From the NCBI RefSeq assembly GCF_021117295.1, contig NZ_CP088247.1, forward strand, positions 1,389,501 through 1,453,500: a DNA stretch of 64,000 nucleotides. Direction: 5' to 3'. This document shows, in pieces, positions 9,013 to 15,170 of this stretch (position 1 is its first letter; each line of letters opens with the position of its first letter). Origin of the DNA: Methylorubrum sp. B1-46 (GTDB lineage: Bacteria; Pseudomonadota; Alphaproteobacteria; Rhizobiales; Beijerinckiaceae). The notes beneath the pieces were generated by a model. That model was not told the DNA's origin, did not search any database, and saw only the letters and a list, made by a program, of their open reading frames with translations. Both the position numbers and the translations under genes were made by a program.

Positions 9013-9510
9013 TCAGGAGTTCTTGTTGTACTTGAACTCGGGCGCGTTCTTCAGTGCGTCCTTGTCGGTGTCGACCATCGCCTTGAGCTTGCCGTCCGCC
9101 TTGTGCAGGAAGATCGACGAGGGGTCGACCAGCACGTAGCGCTCGCCCATGCCGAGGAAGCCGCCGACGCTGACGACGACGCCGGTGACCGTCTTGCCGT
9201 TGTCGATGACGAGATCCTCGACCTCGCCGATGGTCTCGTTCTGCTTATTGTAGAGGTTCTTGCCGACAAGCTTGGACGAGGTCACCTCGGCCGGCTTGGC
9301 GGTGACGAACTTGATCTTGGCGGTCGCGGTGTCGGCCATGGTCATTCCGCCCACGCCGCCTGCCGAGGTCGGCATCGCGGTGCCGGCCGGCGGCGTTTTC
9401 ATCTGGTTGGTCTGGGCGTCGGCTGGCGGCTGGGCCGCCTTGTCCTGTGCGAGCGCGGGGCCGGCGAGCACGGAACTCGCGAGGAAGACGCCGAGTGCGA
9501 GGTTCTTCAT
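9013..9510 (-). CDS. Secreted PRC-barrel domain protein
   Basis: A 165-residue protein with a clear signal peptide (MKNLALGVFLASSVLAGPALAQ), a linker rich in proline, alanine and threonine to about residue 75, and a PRC-barrel domain: SSKLVGKNLYNKQNETIGEV, EDLVIDNGKTVTGVVVSVGG, FLGMGERYVLVDPSSI. PRC-barrel domains are small beta barrels found in photosynthetic reaction centre H subunits, RimM and many exported stress proteins. The role of this exported type is not established. The ATG at 9510 lies six bases after AGAAAGG. It stands alone, upstream of and on the same strand as the CrpP-like gene. Confidence 0.8.
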   Translation of the reverse strand: MKNLALGVFLASSVLAGPALAQDKAAQPPADAQTNQMKTPPAGTAMPTSAGGVGGMTMADTATAKIKFVTAKPAEVTSSKLVGKNLYNKQNETIGEVEDLVIDNGKTVTGVVVSVGGFLGMGERYVLVDPSSIFLHKADGKLKAMVDTDKDALKNAPEFKYNKNS

Positions 9511-9629
9511 CGGTTTCACCTTTCTATGCTGACGTGGGCTTGACCCGTCCCGAGGTCGGACCGGCGCACGCCGAGGGAGTCGGGAACGGGTGGCGACCCG
9601 GCGGGAATGCCGAGTCTCCTCTACGAAGG

Positions 9630-10052
9630 TCAGTAGCCGCAGGTGCAGTAGGAGCCGCGGGCGCCGTACCCGTATCCGACCGGGGCATAACCGTAGCCGC
9701 CGTATCCCCCGTAGTAGGCCGGCCGGACCGCCGTTGCGGCGAGGCCGAGCCCGAGGCCGGCAGCCAGGCCGAGACCGGGATAGCCGCGGCGGTAGCCGTA
9801 GCGTCGCCCGTAGCCGTAGCGCGGACCTCCGAAGCCGACGCGACGGTACCCGCCGAAGCCGCGGCGATAGCCACGGAAGCCGACCGAACGGTGCCCACGG
9901 AAGCCGTGGCGGACGCCTCGGAAGCCGCCGTGGTGGCCGGCGAAGCCGCCATGGTGGAAGCCATGGCCCCTGCCGAAGGGCCGCGCCTCGCTCGACGGCG
10001 AGAACAGTACCAGGCTCGATACGGCCGCGATGGCCAGTGCGAGACGTTTCAT
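9630..10052 (-). CDS. Secreted glycine/arginine/tyrosine-rich protein
   Basis: A 140-residue low-complexity protein. It has a signal peptide (MKRLALAIAAVSSLVLFSPS, probable cleavage after SSEA), then a histidine- and glycine-rich part (GRGHGFHHGGFAGHHGGF), a block of RGYRRGFGGYRR-type repeats, a glycine/leucine hydrophobic segment (GLGLAAGLGLGLAATAV) and a tyrosine-glycine tail ending in CTCGY. Such proteins occur widely in Methylobacterium and Bradyrhizobium as envelope proteins of unknown role. The histidine runs could bind metal; this is a guess. An opposing frame is also open over this stretch because of the repetitive composition, but only this strand has a signal peptide and proper start. 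Confidence 0.75.
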   Translation of the reverse strand: MKRLALAIAAVSSLVLFSPSSEARPFGRGHGFHHGGFAGHHGGFRGVRHGFRGHRSVGFRGYRRGFGGYRRVGFGGPRYGYGRRYGYRRGYPGLGLAAGLGLGLAATAVRPAYYGGYGGYGYAPVGYGYGARGSYCTCGY

Positions 10053-10917
10053 CGGATTTCAGCTCCGTGATGGTGTGGCTGACCCTTGCGGGCCACGACC
10101 GTGATGGGTTCGACGGGGGGGCCTATGCCTTGGCCCTCGGGCCGGACGTCGCTGCGCCGGACCGCCGGGGACGCTCGGGCTCGGCGTCCCTCTCCCCGCT
10201 CATCGGGTGATCTGTGGCACCGTGGATGGGCGCGCAGTCGGAGAAGACCGCATTCCTGTCGGGACAAACCTGACACGCCCCTGGGCGCCGCCTCGGGGTC
10301 GGCTTGCGCGGCCGGTTTGGTTCACGAAAGCTTAAACCGGAGCCGCCGACCCTGTAGCCATCTTGCGGGCGACGGCTCCCGTCCGACCGATCACAGGGAC
10401 GAGGGAGAGACATGAGGTCAGCCATCGTTCGGAAGGCTCGGCTCGCTTGGGGAAGACGGCCGGAGACCGGAAGCGCGGCCGGCACGGGCGACGCCCAGGT
10501 GCCGACGGTCCCGGCGGACGTGTCCATCGAGGACTGGGCACGCCTCGGCGGTGGCCTGGCATCGGCCGACGCCGACCTTCAATGCGTCCTTGGCGGCACT
10601 GCCACTGGCGGCCGCGGCATCCGATATCCCGGTTATGTCGTGTCGCCATCGCCATGACACCGGATCGGGCCAGTCGGTCCTGCAGGCCCCGTCGACCTGC
10701 CGACGGTAGCGGCGCTGGCTAAGCGAGCTGCCGGGTCCGGCCAACGACAACGGCGCCACCTCGTGGCCGCTTTGGGCCGCGGGCGGGATGGCGGTGGATC
10801 TGCTCCTGCTCGTCGGCCTGGCCGGTATCCTCGCGTCCTGATGCCGGTCGTTCGCGAGCGCCGACGGTCTAGCCCGATTCGCACGCCCCGGAGCGAACCG
10901 GCCGAAGGAGATCTATC
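10053..10917. other. Region with no convincing gene; possible decayed small frames
   Basis: No well-supported gene is seen. An 81-codon plus-strand frame at 10412-10657 has a good ribosome binding site (GAGGGAG) and begins MRSAIVRKARLAWGRR, but the rest has no recognisable pattern. Further on, at about 10765-10841, a short frame ends in MAVDLLLLVGLAGILAS, a hydrophobic tail resembling the small membrane proteins described nearby, but it lacks a start. The stretch may hold decayed relatives of that small-protein group. Confidence 0.4.
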
Positions 10918-11085
10918 ATGTCACGTTCCATGCTTCGCAAAGGCCACTGGCGGCAACTCGCCTTCGGGCCATGCCCTGCGGCTCCGCGCGCGTCCGATCT
11001 GGTCCTGGCCGTCGTCGCGACGTCCTTGCTCGCGAGCCTCTGCCTGCTGGCGGCGGCCAACGTCGCTGCCGACCTGGCAGGCTGA
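10918..11085 (+). CDS. Small single-helix membrane protein, SDLVLA type
   Basis: A 55-residue protein that would be missed by most length cut-offs. The ATG at 10918 is preceded by GAAGGAGA seven bases away. A basic amphipathic first half (MSRSMLRKGHWRQLAFG) is followed by the sequence RASDLVLAVVATSLLASLC and then LLAAANVAADLAG, one transmembrane helix with a short tail. The motif R-[AT]-S-D-L-V-L-A recurs in two other small proteins in this window (12768-12941 and 20678-20878). Function unknown; inner membrane location is inferred from the hydrophobic helix. Confidence 0.6.
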   Translation: MSRSMLRKGHWRQLAFGPCPAAPRASDLVLAVVATSLLASLCLLAAANVAADLAG

Positions 11086-11208
11086 CCGTCGCGGGTTTCG
11101 GCCGGCCTCCCGGACGGAACCGGCGGACGCGTCACCGCCGCCCGTGCCGGATACGACGGTTCGCGGGTTGTCCCTCTAACGGGACCACCGGCAACAAGGA
11201 GACGATCC

Positions 11209-11955
11209 ATGCTCGACACCACCCGCAGGGCAACCGTCTACCGCATGGTGATGGAGAAGCACGTCTGCCCCTACGGCCTGAAGACCAAGGACCTGCTCGA
11301 ACGCGAGGGCTTCACGGTCGACGACCACTGGCTGACCACGCGCGAGGAAACCGACGCCTTCAAGGCGGAGCACGGCGTGAAGACCACGCCGCAGACTTTC
11401 ATCGGCGGGCGGCGCATCGGCGGCTACGACGACCTGCGGCGCCACCTCGGCAAGGAGGTCAAGGATCCCGACGCGACGAGCTACACGCCAGTCGTCGCCG
11501 TGTTCGCAATGACCGCCCTGATGGCGTTGGCGGCGAGCTACGCGGCCTACGGGACGCCGCTGACGATGCGTGCAGGCGAGTGGTTCATCGCCTTCAGCAT
11601 GTGCGTGCTGGCCATCTTGAAGCTGCAGGACGTCGAGTCCTTCTCGTCCATGTTCCTGGGCTACGACCTGCTCGCTCGGCGCTGGGTCCGCTACGCCTAC
11701 GCCTACCCCTTCTGCGAGGCGCTGGCCGGCGTGCTGATGGTGGCGGGCGCCCTGGACTGGCTTTCGATCCCGGTGGCCCTTTTCATCGGCACGGTCGGCG
11801 CCGTCTCGGTGGTCAAGGCGGTCTACGTCGACAAGCGCGAAATCAAATGCGCCTGCGTCGGCGGCTCGGGAAGCGTGCCGCTCGGCTTCGTCTCGTTGAC
11901 CGAGAACCTGATGATGGTCGCGATGGCCGTCTGGATGCTGGTTGCCCACCACTGA
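11209..11955 (+). CDS. Glutaredoxin-MauE/DoxX-type fusion membrane protein
   Basis: A 248-residue fusion. Residues 1-85 form a glutaredoxin-like domain with CPYGLKTKDLLEREGF (CPYG in place of CPYC, so one active-site cysteine) and TTPQTFIGGRRIGGYDDL, the usual cis-proline and glutathione-binding segments. Residues 95-248 form a four-helix membrane domain of the MauE/DoxX-like redox family, with SMCVLAILKLQD, YPFCEAL and a paired-cysteine loop IKCACVGGSG, which is the typical CxC of MauE-like proteins. It probably moves reducing equivalents across the membrane, but its partner is unknown. It is far from and unlike the true mauE at 35766. The ATG at 11209 follows AAGGAGA. Confidence 0.82.
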   Translation: MLDTTRRATVYRMVMEKHVCPYGLKTKDLLEREGFTVDDHWLTTREETDAFKAEHGVKTTPQTFIGGRRIGGYDDLRRHLGKEVKDPDATSYTPVVAVFAMTALMALAASYAAYGTPLTMRAGEWFIAFSMCVLAILKLQDVESFSSMFLGYDLLARRWVRYAYAYPFCEALAGVLMVAGALDWLSIPVALFIGTVGAVSVVKAVYVDKREIKCACVGGSGSVPLGFVSLTENLMMVAMAVWMLVAHH

Positions 11956-12053
11956 GCGGAGGCCGCGATAGCCCCGTCCTGGCTGCACATCCTCGCCGCG
12001 TCATGCCTGCTGCTCGGCGCGGCATGCTCCATCGTTGTCGCCCATGACAATGG

Positions 12054-12185
12054 GCCACAACATGCTGACGTCGTGGCCGCCGCTGCTAGATCCGCTTCCT
12101 CCTACTGAGAAGACCTCTGGGCCGGCACGCTTGAATGTCCGCAAGGGGTCAGGAGTTCGCTCGCCGCATGTTCGGCTGTGCGCCA
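12054..12185 (+). repeat. 132-bp dispersed direct repeat, copy 1
   Basis: This stretch aligns without gaps to 24563-24694, in the same orientation and exactly 12509 bases away. I count 11 mismatches in 132 bases, five of them clustered near 12157-12167. The longest identical run includes TTGAATGTCCGCAAGGGGTC. No transposase or tRNA is attached to it. It could be a non-autonomous repeat scattered through the genome or a remnant of an integration site. Confidence 0.85.
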
Positions 12186-12347
12186 TAAGCGGCCCCCCTA
12201 ACAGAGTCGCTGGAATGGCCGCTTAGCCTTCGAAAACTGCCATTGGCATGGAACAGCAGGTCCCGGCGGCCACAACGTCCCCATGTTGGCGCCCAGGTGG
12301 CCGATGCGCCGCCGGGTTTCGAGGGCGCGGACCGCCGAAGACCGGAA

Positions 12348-12403
12348 TCCTAACGAGACGCTTATGAGATTGGCTCCGCTTCCCGCTCGAACCCTAATGC
12401 GGT
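12348..12403 (+). promoter_or_regulatory. Three-unit phased element, site A
   Basis: Reads TCCTAACGAG, three bases, CTTATGAG, then after a 23-bp spacer CTCGAACCCTAATGCGGT. Units start at positions 1, 12 and 45 of the element, the same as in four other copies in this window. It ends 52 bases before the 78-residue gene at 12456. Unit spacing of one and three helical turns suits an OmpR-family dimer, which would include KdpE. Confidence 0.65.
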
Positions 12404-12455
12404 CGGGGGCAGATATGGAACGCGGTCTCCTGAAGCCCGCGCGAACCCAAGACAC

Positions 12456-12692
12456 ATGATGTCTCCCGCCGTTCAAGTTGCCGCCATCCATGTTCAGGCC
12501 CCCGCCTCGGATGCGGCCCGGTTCATCGTCGGCCAGGACCCGGAAGGCCACTGGGTCGCCATCGAGATCCACGGGCGCGCCGGCGGCCTGTTCCGGAGCT
12601 GCAAGGCCGCGGTCGACTACGCCGAGGACGAGACCGACCACCGGCCCGACGCCGTGCTCCTGTCCGGGGAGCGGATCGAGCTGCGCATTTGA
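12456..12692 (+). CDS. Small conserved-looking hypothetical protein
   Basis: A 78-residue soluble protein that I do not recognise. Its composition is balanced and looks coding: a central ARFIVGQDPEGHWVAIEIHG strand pair, GRAGGLFRSCKAAVDYAEDE, then VLLSGERIELRI. This suggests a small alpha-beta fold without membrane segments or signal peptide. The start is ATG at 12456 (or the adjacent ATG at 12459). Regulatory site A lies just upstream and a small membrane protein gene follows 75 bases downstream, so the two may form one unit. Its placement argues for a role in the putative K+-linked regulon. Confidence 0.6.
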   Translation: MMSPAVQVAAIHVQAPASDAARFIVGQDPEGHWVAIEIHGRAGGLFRSCKAAVDYAEDETDHRPDAVLLSGERIELRI

Positions 12693-12767
12693 ACCCATGG
12701 CCGACGCCCTGGAGCGGTCGGCCCCGGCATCCCAGATCCTTCCCGTCGTCAACCGCAGGAGCTTCCC

Positions 12768-12941
12768 GTGTCCACCCGTTCCGTCCGAGCCCGCCACATC
12801 CGGCACATGGGCTCCGGACGCCGTGGCACCCAGGTCGTCCGTACTTCGGACCTCGTGCTCGCCGTCGCCGGCGTCGCCACGCTCGGCGGCTTCTGCCTCC
12901 TGCTTGCCGCCGACGTCCTGGGGGGTCTCGCGGGCATCTGA
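12768..12941 (+). CDS. Small single-helix membrane protein, SDLVLA type
   Basis: A 57-residue protein starting with GTG at 12768, seven bases after AGGAG. It has a basic N-terminal half (RSVRARHIRHMGSGRRG) and then the shared motif RTSDLVLAVAGVATLGGFC, continuing into LLLAADVLGGLAGI, a single membrane helix. It is clearly related to the 55-residue protein at 10918: both have R-[AT]-S-D-L-V-L-A-V, a cysteine after the helix start, and LAA-x-V plus a glycine-rich end. Function is unknown. It follows the site-A gene on the same strand. Confidence 0.6.
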   Translation: MSTRSVRARHIRHMGSGRRGTQVVRTSDLVLAVAGVATLGGFCLLLAADVLGGLAGI

Positions 12942-12976
12942 CGCCCCTGGCCGGACCGTACCCGATGCCGGGCCGG

Positions 12977-13032
12977 TCCTAACGTGATACTCATACGGCG
13001 GACCCGTTCGCCCTCTCGAACCCTTATGCGGG
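12977..13032 (+). promoter_or_regulatory. Three-unit phased element, site B
   Basis: Reads TCCTAACGTG, three bases, CTCATACG, spacer, CTCTCGAACCCTTATGCGGG. Spacing of the three units equals that of the other four copies. It ends 41 bases before the ATG of the hydratase-family gene at 13074. Confidence 0.62.
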
Positions 13033-13073
13033 AAGGTGCAGGCTCCGGTGACTTAAGCGTCCCGGGGCCTCCC

Positions 13074-13865
13074 ATGCTCGCCTTTCCCTCGCCAGTCCTC
13101 GACATGACCTCCATCGGCGAGCGTCTCGCCCATGCGCGCCTCACGGGCGAACTCACCGATCTGGACCTTGCCGGCCTGGCAGACCTCGACGCGGCGGAGG
13201 ACGTGCGCGACGCGGCCCTGAGAAAGCTTGGCTGGGCGCAGGTCGGCTACGCCCTTGTCGGCACGCATTTGGCGGTCGCACGGACGCTCCGCCTGGACGT
13301 ACCGGTCGTCGCCCCGTTGATGCGCGAGACGGTGCTTGAGAATTCCTCCACCCTACGCCTGCCGCGTGGTGTGCTCGGCGCGGGCGTCAGTCTCTCCTTC
13401 CTGCTCGGTCGCTCGTTCCCGTTCACGGACGAGGAGCCGCTGACCGCCCGCAACGCGTCCCAGGCCTGCCTTGCCTGCCGGATCGACCTGCACGTACTGG
13501 GTCGGCGCACCCTGTCGCCGGCCGTCCTCGACGAACGCTCCGCGACCGCAGATCTCGGGCTCGACGTCGCACACGTGGCCGGCCCGTGGATCGAGGGCTG
13601 GGCAGCGACCGACCTCGCCGCGACCGAGGCCAGCCTCGCCATCGACGGCCACGTGGTCGTACGCGGCCACGGGCGCGACGTCATGGGCGACCCGTTCGCC
13701 GCGGTGGCCTGGTTGGCGCGACGGCTCACCGAACGAGGCTCTGGGCTGAGCGCGGGCGACCTCGTCTCGGTCGGTAGCTGCACCGGCTTGGCGCAGGTGC
13801 TACCGGGCCAGACGCTGTCGGCCCGGTTCGGCCACCTGGGCACCGTTTCGCTCGAACTGCGCTGA
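13074..13865 (+). CDS. 2-keto-4-pentenoate hydratase-like (MhpD/FAH-related) protein
   Basis: A 263-residue protein. The C-terminal third carries the hallmark of the hydratase/decarboxylase branch of the FAH-like fold: MGDPFAAVAWLARRLTERGS, SAGDLVSVGSCTGLAQVLPG and ARFGHLGTVSLEL. The N-terminal helical part (SIGERLAHARLTGELTDL) also fits. Such enzymes use a divalent metal to hydrate 2-hydroxy-dienoates or act on related keto acids. Catalytic glutamates of the family are not all obvious here, so the substrate is open. The start at 13074 was chosen because an upstream in-frame ATG lies inside regulatory site B; an ATG at 13104 is another option. Its link with K+ genes is unusual. Confidence 0.7.
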   Translation: MLAFPSPVLDMTSIGERLAHARLTGELTDLDLAGLADLDAAEDVRDAALRKLGWAQVGYALVGTHLAVARTLRLDVPVVAPLMRETVLENSSTLRLPRGVLGAGVSLSFLLGRSFPFTDEEPLTARNASQACLACRIDLHVLGRRTLSPAVLDERSATADLGLDVAHVAGPWIEGWAATDLAATEASLAIDGHVVVRGHGRDVMGDPFAAVAWLARRLTERGSGLSAGDLVSVGSCTGLAQVLPGQTLSARFGHLGTVSLELR

Positions 13866-13911
13866 ACGCATTGGCTCGTTTCGCTCTCGGCCACCGTCAT
13901 GCGGTAGCGCG

Positions 13912-13930
13912 GGGCGCCCGCAAGGCGCCC
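13912..13930. terminator. GC-rich hairpin between converging genes
   Basis: GGGCGCC, a five-base loop (CGCAA) and GGCGCCC form a perfect 7-bp stem. It sits between the stop of the hydratase-family gene (13865, plus) and the stop of ptsN (13931, minus), where a shared terminator would be expected. There is no T-run on either side, so intrinsic termination would be imperfect. Confidence 0.45.
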
Positions 13931-14410
13931 TCATACGTTGCTGGGTGACCGAGCGCTCACCGACGCGTAGAGGCCCGCAGCGTCCCGCGCACCCCGCAGC
14001 CCGGTGGCGGTCTCCGGGTCCCTGAGCTTGCGCGCCACGCAGGCCAGGGCGTTCAGGTGCCCCCCACCTTCGCCTATGGGCAGCAGCAGTAGAAAGACGA
14101 GATCCACCGGCTGCTCGTCGACCGCATCGAAGTCTAGGGGCTCCCGCAGGCGCGCCAGCAGCCCGAACGGCTTCCTCATCGTCTCCAGCCGCGCGTGCGG
14201 AAGCGCCACACCGTCACCCACCCCGGTAGAGCCGAGCCCCTCCCGGCGGACGAGGGCACCGAGGATCGTGCCGGCATCGAGGTCGAGGGACCGGGCCGCA
14301 CGTTGAGCGAGATCTTCGAGGAGGGCGGTCTTGCCGGAGGCGCGCAGGCCGTGGACCACGTCCGCCGGCGCGAGGATGTCGTCGATGGTCATCGCGTTGG
14401 CCGGCTCCAT
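13931..14410 (-). CDS. ptsN: PTS IIA-like nitrogen-regulatory protein PtsN (EIIA-Ntr)
   Basis: A 159-residue PTS EIIA type-2 domain. The phosphoacceptor histidine is in GDGVALPHARLETMRKPFG, followed by a DAVDEQPVDLVFLLLLP strand and the HLNALACVARKLRDPE helix, all typical of the EIIA-Ntr family. In E. coli, unphosphorylated EIIA-Ntr binds KdpD and stimulates the kinase, so its position 13 bases after kdpE at the end of the kdp run fits a dedicated K+ regulator. The ATG at 14410 was preferred over a longer arginine-rich frame. The genome may hold another ptsN with rpoN. Confidence 0.85.
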   Translation of the reverse strand: MEPANAMTIDDILAPADVVHGLRASGKTALLEDLAQRAARSLDLDAGTILGALVRREGLGSTGVGDGVALPHARLETMRKPFGLLARLREPLDFDAVDEQPVDLVFLLLLPIGEGGGHLNALACVARKLRDPETATGLRGARDAAGLYASVSARSPSNV

Positions 14411-14423
14411 GCGGGGCTGGGTT

Positions 14424-15170
14424 TCAAGTGCTCGTCTCCGTCGTCGCCGGCTTGGTGTCGTTCGCCGCACGCAGCTTGAGGTTCGGTTCGTCGTCGGGGG
14501 CCCGCAGGCGATAGCCGACGCCGGTCTCGGTGAGAAGGATGCGCGGGCGCTCCGGGTCAGCCTCCAGCTTCTGGCGCAATTGGCGCATGTACACGCGCAG
14601 GTATTGCGGCTCCGACGAGACCGAGACCTCGTGCATCAGCTGGGCGTGGGTCAGGACCTTGCCGGCATGCAGCACCAGCACGCGTAGGAAGTCGTACTCC
14701 CTCGGGGTCAGCTTCACATCGGCGTCGTCGACCTTGACTACGCGGCGGACCAGATCGACCGAGAGCCCGTCGACCCGGAAGACCGGGCGCTCGCCGCGGG
14801 CGGCCAACTGGTGGCGCAGGGCCGCGCGCAGGCGGGCCAGGAGCTCTGCCATCCCGAAGGGCTTGGTCACGTAGTCGTCCGCGCCGAGGTCGAGGGCCTC
14901 GACCTTGCCGCCCTCGTCGTCCCGGCTCGACAGGACCACCACCGGAAGACCCGGATGGGTCACCCGGATCGCCCGGAGCAGGTCGTGCCCGCGCATGTCG
15001 GGCAGGCCGAGATCGAGGATGACGAGGTCCGGGCTCTCTTGAGCGAGCACCTCCAGGGCGGTGGCGGCGTTCGGGGCTTCCAGGATGGCATAGCCCTGCG
15101 TGGACAGGCCCATGCGCAGCAATTTGCGGATCGGGGGCTCGTCGTCGATGACGAGGATGGTCGGGCTCAT
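14424..15170 (-). CDS. kdpE: Response regulator KdpE
   Basis: A 248-residue OmpR/PhoB-type regulator. The receiver domain has D9-D10 and the phosphoacceptor at about D53 (VILDLGLPDMRG), with the lysine in YVTKPFGMAELLARL. The winged-helix domain begins near residue 130 and shows LTPREYDFLRVLVLHAGKVL and YLRVYMRQLRQKLEADPERP, then TETGVGYRL. Its ATG overlaps the kdpD stop by four bases (ATGA), so the pair is translationally coupled. KdpE activates kdp transcription when K+ is scarce. It is the best candidate to bind the five phased elements at 12348-24067; a short acidic tail follows the wing. Confidence 0.95.
   Translation of the reverse strand: MSPTILVIDDEPPIRKLLRMGLSTQGYAILEAPNAATALEVLAQESPDLVILDLGLPDMRGHDLLRAIRVTHPGLPVVVLSSRDDEGGKVEALDLGADDYVTKPFGMAELLARLRAALRHQLAARGERPVFRVDGLSVDLVRRVVKVDDADVKLTPREYDFLRVLVLHAGKVLTHAQLMHEVSVSSEPQYLRVYMRQLRQKLEADPERPRILLTETGVGYRLRAPDDEPNLKLRAANDTKPATTETST

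Larger units (their letters stand above)
11956..12455. other. Intergenic stretch carrying a dispersed repeat and a regulatory element
   Basis: No gene is supported here. The stretch contains copy 1 of a 132-bp repeat (12054-12185) and the first copy of the three-unit regulatory element (12348-12403). Short frames across the repeat (starting MSPMTMGHNMLTSWPP in one copy) have unrelated flanks in the two copies and no good ribosome binding site. Confidence 0.6.

Noticed and set aside
9447..10210. Plus-strand frames opposite the PRC-barrel and glycine-rich proteins
   Set aside because: They mirror repetitive sequence; the minus-strand proteins have signal peptides and good starts.
12035..12226. 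Short protein frame across the dispersed repeat (starting MSPMTMGHNMLTSW)
   Set aside because: The two repeat copies share the internal frame, but starts and ends differ and no ribosome site is seen; the repeat is better treated as non-coding.
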